Assembly (NCBI RefSeq): GCF_052065755.1
Contig: NZ_JBQHTK010000002.1
Span: forward strand, 192,986-256,985
Length of the DNA stretch: 64,000 bases
Direction: 5' to 3'
Origin: Allocoprococcus sp004560705
Lineage (GTDB): Bacteria > Bacillota > Clostridia > Lachnospirales > Lachnospiraceae
Shown here: one piece after another, positions 36,685 to 44,869 of the stretch
How positions within the stretch are numbered: the stretch's first letter is position 1
Layout of the letters: every line of letters starts with the position of its first letter
Position numbers and translations under genes: made by a program
The notes under the pieces: model-generated
The model's input: the letters and a program-made list of their open reading frames with translations, nothing else
Told to the model about the DNA's origin: nothing
Databases searched by the model: none

Positions 36685-37665
36685 TTATTTCTTATATCCG
36701 CTGGAATAGTGCATTTCGTAGTCTGAGGTTATGAATACCGCTTCGGCAGCAGGTGTATCTTCGATCAGCTTCATACCTGCTTTTAGACCGAGTGCAAAAC
36801 AGGTCGTGCTCAGTGCATCTGCTTCGGCGGAAGAGTCACAGATGATCGTAACGCTCAGAAGGTTATTTTCATACGGATAGCCGGTGACCGGATTCAGAAT
36901 GTGATGGTACTGGACCCCGTCCTGTTCAAAATACCTCTGGTAAATGCCGGAAGTGACGGCGGATTTATCTTTCAGTTTTACGGAAGAAATCGTGACGCCG
37001 GTCTCTTCAAACGGCTTCTGGATCCCGATATTGAAACTGGTTCCGTCCGGTTTCCCGCCGAGTGCAAGTACATTTCCGCCGAGACTTATCAGCGCGTGTT
37101 TGACTCCCTGTCCCTTGAGATATTCCTTGAGGTGGTCGGCGATGTAGCCTTTTGCGATGCCGCCAAGGTCTACGCCGGATTTGACATCGGCAAGGCGGAC
37201 GGTGTTTCCTTCTATCTTGACGTTCTGATAGCCGATATGATTCTTTGCTTCCGCAATGGCGCTGTCTGACGGGACAGAAGGAGAATCACTGCGGAATCCC
37301 CAGGCATCGATCAGCGGCGCGATGGTAATATCGAATTTACCCTCCGTGAGCTGGCTGTATTTCAGCCCGATCTCGATCGCCTCAATGGTTTCGCGGGAAA
37401 GCTCCACCGGCTGGCCTCCTGCATGATTCAGCTTGTATATCTCACTTTCTTCATTTGTCGGGCTGAAGAGAAGTTCGTATTTCTTACATAACTGCATACA
37501 CTCGTCTAATATGTGGTCCGCATTTTTATCGTAGACCGTGATGGTGATCACTGTGTCAAAGAAGGTGGAAGTCCTGGAAGCAGGTTCATTTGAAATGCTG
37601 GAGCATCCGTTGACAAGGAGTATCGTAATGAGGAGCAGAATCCCCGGTAATTTCCATTTTTTCAT
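36685..37665 (-). CDS. apbE: FAD:protein FMN transferase, lipoprotein
   Basis: Transfers FMN from FAD to a Thr in SGAT-type sites of extracytoplasmic flavoproteins such as RnfG and RnfD. 326 residues. The signal peptide ends in lipobox LLVNGCSS, so the enzyme is anchored on the outer face of the membrane, where its RnfG target lies. Seen: ASRTSTFFDTVITIT, the substrate-site SGVDLGGIAKGYIAD, and HHILNPVTGYP with metal-binding residues. GGAGGG precedes the start. It is encoded convergently with the kinase, 4.5 kb from the rnf operon. Confidence 0.94.
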   Translation of the reverse strand: MKKWKLPGILLLITILLVNGCSSISNEPASRTSTFFDTVITITVYDKNADHILDECMQLCKKYELLFSPTNEESEIYKLNHAGGQPVELSRETIEAIEIGLKYSQLTEGKFDITIAPLIDAWGFRSDSPSVPSDSAIAEAKNHIGYQNVKIEGNTVRLADVKSGVDLGGIAKGYIADHLKEYLKGQGVKHALISLGGNVLALGGKPDGTSFNIGIQKPFEETGVTISSVKLKDKSAVTSGIYQRYFEQDGVQYHHILNPVTGYPYENNLLSVTIICDSSAEADALSTTCFALGLKAGMKLIEDTPAAEAVFITSDYEMHYSSGYKK

Positions 37666-37785
37666 AATTCCCTCCGAAATGTTATAATAGTATCATTATA
37701 AGGTGACTGCAGAGAAAAATCAATCGAACGTTTGGTTGCATTCGGGGATATGTTGTGCTAGAATAAACGGAAGAGAGGTGGAGTC

Positions 37786-38163
37786 ATGGAGAATAAGAAG
37801 AATTTGAGAAAGAACGACTTGCTCTTATTGCTAATCGTGGTAGTTGTTGCAGCAGCGATCTGTGCGCTGAGATTCTGGCTCGGGGACAAGCATCCGGGCT
37901 ATGTGACTGTGCGGATAGACGGTGAGGTCGTGGCATCCTATGATCTGTCGGAAAATCAGGAAGTGGAATTGAACGGAGGAACGAATACGATGCGGATCGA
38001 GGACGGTACGGTGAAGATGATTCAGGCCGACTGCCCGGATAAGCTCTGTATGAAGCAGAAAGCGATTTCTAAGAATCGGGAAAATATTATCTGTCTTCCG
38101 AATAATATCGTGCTCCAGATCGCAAATCAGGATGAATCGGAGCTGGATGCGGTTACGAATTAG
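37786..38163 (+). CDS. NusG domain II-containing membrane-anchored protein
   Basis: 125 residues. One N-terminal helix (about 11-31, LLLLLIVVVVAAAICALRFW), then an extracytoplasmic NusG-II-like beta domain with a conserved ADCPDKLCM segment. The two Cys could form a disulphide or bind metal. Despite the domain name, the location argues against a role in transcription. This family commonly sits next to ApbE and Gx-transporter genes near Rnf-type systems, as here (family knowledge). GAGAGGTGGAGTC precedes ATG 37786. The next gene starts 11 nt after its stop. Confidence 0.85.
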   Translation: MENKKNLRKNDLLLLLIVVVVAAAICALRFWLGDKHPGYVTVRIDGEVVASYDLSENQEVELNGGTNTMRIEDGTVKMIQADCPDKLCMKQKAISKNRENIICLPNNIVLQIANQDESELDAVTN

Positions 38164-38174
38164 GAGGCGGCAAA

Positions 38175-38690
38175 TTGAGAACAAAAGTGGCATATTTCGG
38201 AGTGTTCACTGCACTGGCGCTGATCTTCAGTTATGTGGAAAGTATGATCCCTTTTCACATCGGAATTCCCGGAGTGAAGCTCGGACTGGCGAATTTGATT
38301 GTTGTGGTGGCTCTTTATAAGATGGGGACAGAGGAAGCATATGCACTGTCTGTTGCCCGAATCGTACTGTCCGGCTTCCTTTTTGCAAATCTTTTCAGTA
38401 TCATTTACAGTCTGGCGGGAGGGATGCTCAGCCTTACGGTCATGGTTTTTCTGAAGAAGAAAGGCTGGTTCAGTGTATATGGTGTCAGCCTGGCGGGAGG
38501 AGTCATGCACAATGTGGGGCAGCTTCTGATCGCCATGCTGATCGTTGAGACATTCAGTGTTTCCTATTATCTTCCGGTGCTTCTGGTTGCGGGAGCAATC
38601 ACCGGACTTGTGATAGGAATCCTGGCAGAGGCCATGCTGAAGAGGCTTGCGGGATTGGACATGGGAAGCAGGAAGGAGCAGAAGAGATGA
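38175..38690 (+). CDS. Gx transporter family protein
   Basis: 171-residue membrane protein with five to six helices, of the family often annotated as heptaprenyl diphosphate synthase component I but related to ECF-type S components. The opening VAYFGVFTALALIFSYVESM and the GIPGVKLGLANL motif are typical. The start is TTG 38175 behind AGGAGG. It follows the NusG-II gene and overlaps ruvA by 4 nt. Association with ApbE suggests a role linked to flavinylated respiratory systems, which is inference. Confidence 0.85.
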   Translation: MRTKVAYFGVFTALALIFSYVESMIPFHIGIPGVKLGLANLIVVVALYKMGTEEAYALSVARIVLSGFLFANLFSIIYSLAGGMLSLTVMVFLKKKGWFSVYGVSLAGGVMHNVGQLLIAMLIVETFSVSYYLPVLLVAGAITGLVIGILAEAMLKRLAGLDMGSRKEQKR

Positions 38691-39298
38691 TTTCATATAT
38701 TCGAGGAGAACTGGTCTATATCAGTGAAGATAAAGCAGTGGTTGATGTTGGAGGGGTGGGCTATGGCATTTTTATGCCGGCAAAGTCGTTGAGTCAGCTC
38801 CCGCCTTCGGGGAAAGAAGTGAAGATTCATACATATCTGAATGTGAAGGAGGATGCGATGCAGCTCTACGGCTTCCTCACCCGGGATGCGCTGGAAGTAT
38901 TCCGGCTTGTGATTGGGGTGAGTGGAATCGGGCCGAAGGGCGGACTCGGGATCCTCTCACAGCTGACGCCCGATGAACTGCGGTTTGCGGTGATGGCGAA
39001 CGATGTGAAGGCCATATCGGCAGCCCCCGGTATCGGGAAGAAGACGGCAGAGAAGTTGATCCTGGAACTGAAAGACAAGCTGAGTATTGAAGATGTGCTG
39101 ACGCATCAGATGGAGGGAGAAGGAACTGTTCAGAACGCTTCTTCCTGCGGACAGGAAGTACAGTCTGATGCGGTGCAGGCGCTGACCGCGCTTGGATACG
39201 GAGGCACGGAAGCACTCCGCGCGGTGCGTCAGGTAGAGACGGATGAGAATACAACGGTAGAAGAACTGCTGAAAAAAGCACTGAAGTTTTTGATGTAA
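38687..39298 (+). CDS. ruvA: Holliday junction branch migration protein RuvA
   Basis: Tetrameric junction-binding protein that loads RuvB helicase. 203 residues: N-terminal OB domain (about 1-62, MISYIRGELVYISEDKAVVD), tandem HhH motifs (GVSGIGPKGGLGIL and APGIGKKTAEKLILEL), and a C-terminal RuvB-binding helical domain (VQALTALGYGGTEA). It starts 4 nt inside the Gx transporter gene and lies 10 nt before ruvB. Confidence 0.97.
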   Translation: MISYIRGELVYISEDKAVVDVGGVGYGIFMPAKSLSQLPPSGKEVKIHTYLNVKEDAMQLYGFLTRDALEVFRLVIGVSGIGPKGGLGILSQLTPDELRFAVMANDVKAISAAPGIGKKTAEKLILELKDKLSIEDVLTHQMEGEGTVQNASSCGQEVQSDAVQALTALGYGGTEALRAVRQVETDENTTVEELLKKALKFLM

Positions 39299-39308
39299 GG
39301 GGCGGCAT

Positions 39309-40298
39309 ATGGCGAAGAGAATTATTACAACCGAGAATCTGGAAGAAGACAAGAAGATAGAGAATCATTTAAGGCCTCAGCTATTGAAGGATTATATCGG
39401 CCAGGAGAAGGCAAAGGAGACTCTGAAGATCTACATTGAAGCGGCGAAGTCCAGGGGGGAATCCTTGGATCATGTACTGTTTTACGGGCCTCCGGGACTG
39501 GGAAAGACGACACTTGCCGGTATCATTGCGAATGAGATGGGAGTCAATATGAAGATCACCTCGGGCCCGGCTATCGAGAAGCCGGGAGAGATGGCGGCAA
39601 TCCTGAATAATCTCCAGGAAGGGGATGTGCTTTTTGTAGATGAGATCCACAGGCTGAACCGGCAGGTGGAGGAAGTGCTGTATCCTGCCATGGAGGACTA
39701 CGCGATTGATATTATGATCGGGAAGGGGGCGTCCGCTCGCTCCATACGGCTTGACCTTCCGAAGTTTACACTGGTTGGAGCGACCACGCGTGCCGGAATG
39801 CTTACCGCACCTCTTCGCGATCGTTTCGGAGTGGTCAACCGTCTGGAATTCTATACGGAACAGGAACTGCAGACGATCATCATGCGTTCCGCGAACGTAC
39901 TGGATGTGGAAATTGACAAAAAAGGAGCACTTGAGCTGGCAAGGCGTTCCAGAGGGACTCCACGTCTTGCCAACCGCTTATTGAAGCGGGTAAGGGATTT
40001 CGCCCAGGTGAAATATGACGGGGTGATTACGGAAGAAGTGGCTTCTTACGCACTGGATCTTCTGGGAGTGGATCGTCAGGGACTGGATCATGTGGACCGG
40101 AATATTCTGCTGACGATGATCGAGAAATTTCAGGGAGGTCCGGTGGGACTTGATACGCTCGCCGCTTCGATTGGAGAGGATGCAGGAACGATTGAAGATG
40201 TTTATGAACCGTATCTTCTTAAAAATGGTCTGATTCAGAGAACACCGCGGGGAAGGGTCGTCACGGAGCTGGCATACCATCATCTGGGGCTGGAATAG
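39309..40298 (+). CDS. ruvB: Holliday junction helicase RuvB
   Basis: AAA+ motor of branch migration. 329 residues. Walker A is GPPGLGKTT, Walker B is LFVDEIHRL, sensor 1 is LVGATTRAGML, and the arginine finger lies in PLRDRFG. The C-terminal winged helix ends NGLIQRTPRGRVVT. It forms an operon with ruvA. The N-terminal residues KIENHLRPQLLKDYIGQ are the usual RuvB signature. Confidence 0.98.
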   Translation: MAKRIITTENLEEDKKIENHLRPQLLKDYIGQEKAKETLKIYIEAAKSRGESLDHVLFYGPPGLGKTTLAGIIANEMGVNMKITSGPAIEKPGEMAAILNNLQEGDVLFVDEIHRLNRQVEEVLYPAMEDYAIDIMIGKGASARSIRLDLPKFTLVGATTRAGMLTAPLRDRFGVVNRLEFYTEQELQTIIMRSANVLDVEIDKKGALELARRSRGTPRLANRLLKRVRDFAQVKYDGVITEEVASYALDLLGVDRQGLDHVDRNILLTMIEKFQGGPVGLDTLAASIGEDAGTIEDVYEPYLLKNGLIQRTPRGRVVTELAYHHLGLE

Positions 40299-40350
40299 AC
40301 CTTAAAAACCAATGATTCGTTGAAATTTAGATAAAAAAATTGAAAAACAG

Positions 40351-40379
40351 TTGGTTTTTGTCTAAATATAGTATATAAT
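40351..40379 (+). promoter_or_regulatory. zapA promoter
   Basis: TTGGTT (40351-40356), 17-nt spacer, TATAAT (40374-40379). zapA starts 35 nt downstream of the -10 element. Confidence 0.7.
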
Positions 40380-40413
40380 GAAATGAGGAATTGAGCGGGT
40401 AAGGAGGTTCTTT

Positions 40414-40827
40414 ATGGCATCGTCAAAAAATTACACAGAAGTTCTCATCGGTGGAAAGGTATTTACACTGAGCGGCTTTGAGAGCGAAGATTATCTACAG
40501 AAGGTGTCCACTTATCTGAACCATAAGATTGAAGAATGTACAAGCAGCGAGGGGTACCGCAAGCAGAGTGCGGAAGCCAGGAATGTACTTCTGGCACTTA
40601 ACATTGCAGACGATTACTTCAAGGCCAAGAAGCAGGGTGGAGCCTTAGAGAGCGATATCGAAGCGAAAGACAAAGAGATGTACGACCTAAAGCATGAACT
40701 GATTTCCATTCAGATAAAGTATGAGAATGCTGAAAAGGCATTGGACAAGCTGAAAGAAGAGAACAGAGAATTACAGATGAAAATCGTACAGTTAGAAACT
40801 GAGATGAAAAATCACCGTAAGAAATAG
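40414..40827 (+). CDS. zapA: cell division protein ZapA
   Basis: Cytoplasmic FtsZ-bundling protein. 137 residues. The N-terminal globular part has EVLIGGKVFTLSGFESEDYL, the family hallmark, and the remainder is a long coiled coil (about residues 70-137). It is longer than E. coli ZapA, with an extended charged tail. ATG 40414 follows AAGGAGGTTCTTT. It has its own promoter, and its stop codon is part of the following terminator stem. Confidence 0.92.
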   Translation: MASSKNYTEVLIGGKVFTLSGFESEDYLQKVSTYLNHKIEECTSSEGYRKQSAEARNVLLALNIADDYFKAKKQGGALESDIEAKDKEMYDLKHELISIQIKYENAEKALDKLKEENRELQMKIVQLETEMKNHRKK

Positions 40828-40850
40828 ACTGTCTTATGACAGTCTATTTT
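40825..40850 (+). terminator. zapA terminator
   Basis: Nine-base stem TAGACTGTC / GACAGTCTA with loop TTAT, then TTTT. The left arm begins with the zapA stop codon. Confidence 0.85.
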
Positions 40851-40868
40851 GCGCTATAGGAGGTTGGT

Positions 40869-43301
40869 ATGAGGAAGCAAGTGGAGATTCTGGCACCTGC
40901 AGGGTCGATGGATAGTCTGAAAGCAGCTGTGGCTGCAGGAGCGGATGCGGTTTATACCGGAGGTATGATGTTCGGTGCCCGCGCATATGCGAATAATCTT
41001 TCGGAAGACGAACTTCTGGAAGCAATCGATTTTGTGCATCTGCACGGTAAGAAGCTCTATCTGACTGTTAATACACTTTTGAAGGAACAGGAGTTGGAAG
41101 AGAAGCTTTATGCGTATCTCTATCCCTATTACCGTCAGGGGCTGGATGCGGTGATCGTGCAGGACATCGGGGTACTCCGGTTTATCAGAAAGACATTTCC
41201 GGATCTTCCGGTCCATGCCAGTACACAGATGACGATCACCGGTGTGGATGGAGCGAAACTTCTGGAAAAGGAAGGCGTCACACGTGTGGTGACAGCCAGA
41301 GAGCTTGGTATAGAAGAAGTAAGAAAAATCGCAGAAGAGACCGATCTGGAGATTGAAAGCTTTGTGCATGGAGCACTCTGCTACTGCTATTCAGGTCAGT
41401 GCCTGTTCAGCAGTTTCCTTGGCGGGCGAAGCGGGAACCGTGGACAGTGTGCGCAGCCGTGCAGACTTCTGTATCAGGCTGAAGGAGATGACAAAAGCAG
41501 GTATCTGCTCAGTCTTAAGGATATCTGTACACTGGATCTGATCCCCGAGATGGTCGAAGCGGGGATAGATTCTTTTAAAATAGAAGGAAGAATGAAGAAA
41601 CCGGAATATGTAGCGGCAGTCGCGCATTTATACCGCAAATATACGGATCTGTATCTGGAACTGCTTGAAAGAGCACCAGAAGGGACAGATCCGGAGGTGT
41701 TTGCCAAACAGAAGTTCCGGGTGGAAGAAGCGGATCGGAGTGTACTTCTGGATCTGTACAATCGGGGAGGATTTCACACCGGATATTATCACACACAGAA
41801 CGGGAGAGAGATGGTTTCGCTGGACAGGCCGAACCATGCGGGGATCCCTGCGGTAAAGGTGCTGAAAAAATCCGGAAGGAATATGGAATGCCGTGCACTC
41901 ATCGATTTGAATCCGCAGGATATCATTGAACTTCCCATGCGGAGAGGTAAGGAGAAGGCGGACAACTATACCTGTAAGACGGCAGTGAAAAAAGGTGCGT
42001 CACTGACCATTCCGGTATTTGCCGATACTCCGGCTGCGAAAGGAATGGTATTGAGCAGGATCAGGAACGAAGTGTTGATCCAGAAGCTTCATGAGCTGTA
42101 TGTGGATAGAAAAATAAAAGAAAAAATTAAGGGAATTTTTATACTTTCCGTTGGAGATTCTGCTAAACTAACGGTATCATACGGCGATATTTGCTTTACG
42201 GTATGTTCGGATAAGGTTCAGGAAGCCATGAATCACCCAATCGATGTTGAACGTGTGAAAAAGCAATTAGAAAAGACGGGAAATACCCCGTTTGAATTCG
42301 AAGAACTTCAGATCGAGATCACAGGAAACGCGTTCGTTCCCATGCAAAAGCTCAATGAGATCCGAAGAGAGGCGTTGGACAAGCTGCAATGCGAAATAAC
42401 AGAGAGGTACAGAAGAAAGGAAGCGGATGCGCAGAATATCAGGGAAACTGTCCCCGCTGTTATGGCGAATCCTATGATAGATTCCATGCCGACGCATCAT
42501 AGATTTACCGCTTCTGCCCGGACGTTGGAGCAGATCCGCGTGCTGACAGGATCCGGAATGATTGAGCGGATCTATGCGGATTGTGCAGCGTTCCCGAAAA
42601 TCTGGGAAAATGAGATGCTTCGGGAGGTCATTCGGGATGTGAAAGAATCCGGGAAAGAGATCTGGCTGATCATGCCGTATATTTTCCGGGAAACGACACG
42701 GAAACGGTATGATGCAGGCTATGACCATATCCTGAATGCCGGATGGGACGGCGTCATGATCCGGAATTATGAAAGCTATGGGTTCCTGAAGAAACGCGGG
42801 TTTGAAGGACGTATTATGACAGAATATAACCTCTATCAGTTTAACTGCGAGGGCTTGGCGTTCTGGAAGGAGAAGGGGACTTATGGGTTCACAGCTCCGC
42901 TGGAACTGACTGCCAGAGAATTGGAGTCACTTCCGATGCAGGACGGAGAACTGATTCTGTACGGACACCTTCCCATGATGGTATCTGCCGGATGTGTCCG
43001 CAAAACGCTGGGCAGATGTAAAAAAGAATCGTCCTGTATGACAATAACTGACAGATATCGAAAACAGTTTATGGTACAAAATGAGTGTGATTATTGTTAT
43101 AATGTGATTTATAATCAGGTACCACTCTATCTTGCAGACCGGATGCAGGAGGCAGATCAGATTGGAGCAGGAGGCTTCCGCCTGATGTTTACAGTAGAGA
43201 ATGCCCGGCAGACCGGCAGGATTCTGCAGCTTTATGAGGAGGAGGCAGTATACCTGGACGGAGAATTTACCCGGGGACACTGGAAGAAAGGAATAAAGTA
43301 G
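40869..43301 (+). CDS. U32 family peptidase / RNA-modification-type protein
   Basis: 810-residue protein of peptidase family U32. Members related to RlhA and TrhP act in RNA hydroxylation, so proteolysis is not certain. The N-terminal barrel begins ILAPAGSMDSLKAAVAAGAD. The U32 signature with clustered Cys (HGALCYCYSGQCLFSS followed by GNRGQCAQPC) is near residue 170. A DUF3656-type middle region and a second barrel-like half follow (from about residue 560), ending with CDYCYNVIYNQVPLYL. AGGAGG precedes ATG 40869. It is followed closely by the FtsW/RodA gene. Confidence 0.9.
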   Translation: MRKQVEILAPAGSMDSLKAAVAAGADAVYTGGMMFGARAYANNLSEDELLEAIDFVHLHGKKLYLTVNTLLKEQELEEKLYAYLYPYYRQGLDAVIVQDIGVLRFIRKTFPDLPVHASTQMTITGVDGAKLLEKEGVTRVVTARELGIEEVRKIAEETDLEIESFVHGALCYCYSGQCLFSSFLGGRSGNRGQCAQPCRLLYQAEGDDKSRYLLSLKDICTLDLIPEMVEAGIDSFKIEGRMKKPEYVAAVAHLYRKYTDLYLELLERAPEGTDPEVFAKQKFRVEEADRSVLLDLYNRGGFHTGYYHTQNGREMVSLDRPNHAGIPAVKVLKKSGRNMECRALIDLNPQDIIELPMRRGKEKADNYTCKTAVKKGASLTIPVFADTPAAKGMVLSRIRNEVLIQKLHELYVDRKIKEKIKGIFILSVGDSAKLTVSYGDICFTVCSDKVQEAMNHPIDVERVKKQLEKTGNTPFEFEELQIEITGNAFVPMQKLNEIRREALDKLQCEITERYRRKEADAQNIRETVPAVMANPMIDSMPTHHRFTASARTLEQIRVLTGSGMIERIYADCAAFPKIWENEMLREVIRDVKESGKEIWLIMPYIFRETTRKRYDAGYDHILNAGWDGVMIRNYESYGFLKKRGFEGRIMTEYNLYQFNCEGLAFWKEKGTYGFTAPLELTARELESLPMQDGELILYGHLPMMVSAGCVRKTLGRCKKESSCMTITDRYRKQFMVQNECDYCYNVIYNQVPLYLADRMQEADQIGAGGFRLMFTVENARQTGRILQLYEEEAVYLDGEFTRGHWKKGIK

Positions 43302-43309
43302 GTGAAGAT

Positions 43310-44869
43310 TTGGTAAATATTGTTGTTGAGCTGTCGAAATATCTCATGATCATCATGATTGCAGTCTATACGTATGAGTGTTTTGCAGTTTTTGGCTTTT
43401 CAGATGAATATACGAAAAAGAGCATTCTTCGCCGCCAGAATGTATTAATGTTTCTCATGCATTTTACAGCGTTTCTGGTGCTGTATTTGCAGACGGAAGA
43501 GAAGAAGATGATTGGGTTCTATGGAATGCAGGTCGTGCTTCTGCTGACGATCATTCTTCTGTATACGAAAATCTACCCGAAGGTGTCGCGCCTAGTCGTG
43601 AACAATATGTGTATGCTTTTATCGATCGGGTTTATTATGATTACCAGATTATCCTATTCGCTGGCGGTGAAGCAGTTTATCATTGCAGCGGGAGCCGTGG
43701 CAATCAGTCTGATTGTTCCGATCATTATCCGTAAGGTGAAGGTACTTTCTGAATGGAGAAGGTTTTATGCAATAGCCGGTGTGATTATGCTGGCGGTGGT
43801 GTTGATTTTTGGTCCTGTAACCGGTGGAGCACTGCTTTCTATTCAGATCGGTGGTTTCGCCTTACAGCCGTCGGAGCTTGTGAAAATCATTTTCGTATTC
43901 TTTACGGCTGCGAGCCTGAAGATGGATACCAGTTTTAAAAATGTCGTGATTACTACTGTAGTTGCTGCTGTTCACGTGTTGATTCTGGTGGTTTCCAAGG
44001 ATCTCGGGGCAGCACTGATCATTTTTGCCGTGTACCTGGTCATGCTCTATGTGGCGACGAGGCAGCCACTGTACGTATTTGCAGGGGTGGGTGCCGGAGG
44101 CGCAGCTTCCGTAGTAGCGTATTATCTGTTCAACCATGTGAGGGTACGTGTACTTGCATGGAAGGATCCGTTTGCGATTTACAATGAAGGCGGTTTGCAG
44201 CTGGCGCAGTCATTGATGGCAATTGGGACAGGAAGTTGGTTCGGCATGGGACTCATGCAGGGGGCTGCGGATAAGATTCCGGTTTCAGAGTCGGATTATA
44301 TTTTTTCGGCAATCGCAGAGGAAATGGGATTGATATTTGCAATCTGTCTGACGATGATCTGCGTCAGTGTGTATATTATGTTTCTTAATATCGCCATGGA
44401 ACTGCATGATCGTTTCTACAAGCTTGTGGCACTTGGACTTGGAACCTGTTACATATTCCAGGTATTTCTCACGATTGGCGGTGTGACAAAGTTCATTCCG
44501 TCCACCGGGGTGACGCTTCCGCTTGTGAGTTACGGAGGAAGCTCAGTTTTAAGCACTGTGATCATGTTTGGTATTATTCAGGGACTTTATATAGTAAGAG
44601 AAGACGAGGAAGAGGATATTGAAAGAAAAAAAGCACAGCAATTACGAAATGGACAGGCTGGACGAAGAGCTTCAGAACCTTCCCGACGAAAGAACGTATC
44701 AACCTCAAAAGCGGCAAAGCGGCCAGCGCAGCGAAGGGCAGAAGAAAGGGGAAGGACCGCGGGAAAACAACCGCAAAAAATCAGTTCAGGAAAAGCCGGT
44801 TCGGGAAAAGCCTCTGTCAGAACGACGGGCACGAAAAGAGCAGAAGGCGCGCGAAAAGGAAGAAGCTAA
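43310..44869 (+). CDS. FtsW/RodA/SpoVE family glycosyltransferase with basic tail
   Basis: SEDS peptidoglycan polymerase. About ten to twelve helices span residues 8-430, with conserved GGFALQPSELVKI, the catalytic Asp region SKDLGAALI, and late motifs FIPSTGVTLPLVSYGGSS. The start is TTG 43310 behind TAGGTGA, 8 nt after the U32 gene. An additional N-terminal helical segment precedes the usual core. The last 80 residues form a very basic, Ser/Arg/Gly-rich tail that overlaps the following PBP gene in another frame. SEDS proteins work with a cognate class B PBP, here encoded next to it. Confidence 0.92.
   Translation: MVNIVVELSKYLMIIMIAVYTYECFAVFGFSDEYTKKSILRRQNVLMFLMHFTAFLVLYLQTEEKKMIGFYGMQVVLLLTIILLYTKIYPKVSRLVVNNMCMLLSIGFIMITRLSYSLAVKQFIIAAGAVAISLIVPIIIRKVKVLSEWRRFYAIAGVIMLAVVLIFGPVTGGALLSIQIGGFALQPSELVKIIFVFFTAASLKMDTSFKNVVITTVVAAVHVLILVVSKDLGAALIIFAVYLVMLYVATRQPLYVFAGVGAGGAASVVAYYLFNHVRVRVLAWKDPFAIYNEGGLQLAQSLMAIGTGSWFGMGLMQGAADKIPVSESDYIFSAIAEEMGLIFAICLTMICVSVYIMFLNIAMELHDRFYKLVALGLGTCYIFQVFLTIGGVTKFIPSTGVTLPLVSYGGSSVLSTVIMFGIIQGLYIVREDEEEDIERKKAQQLRNGQAGRRASEPSRRKNVSTSKAAKRPAQRRAEERGRTAGKQPQKISSGKAGSGKASVRTTGTKRAEGARKGRS

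Noticed and set aside
40304..40359. Inverted repeat AAAAACCAA...TTGGTTTTT after ruvB as a terminator.
   Set aside because: The loop is about 38 nt and no adequate T run follows in a terminator position; the right arm overlaps the zapA -35 box.
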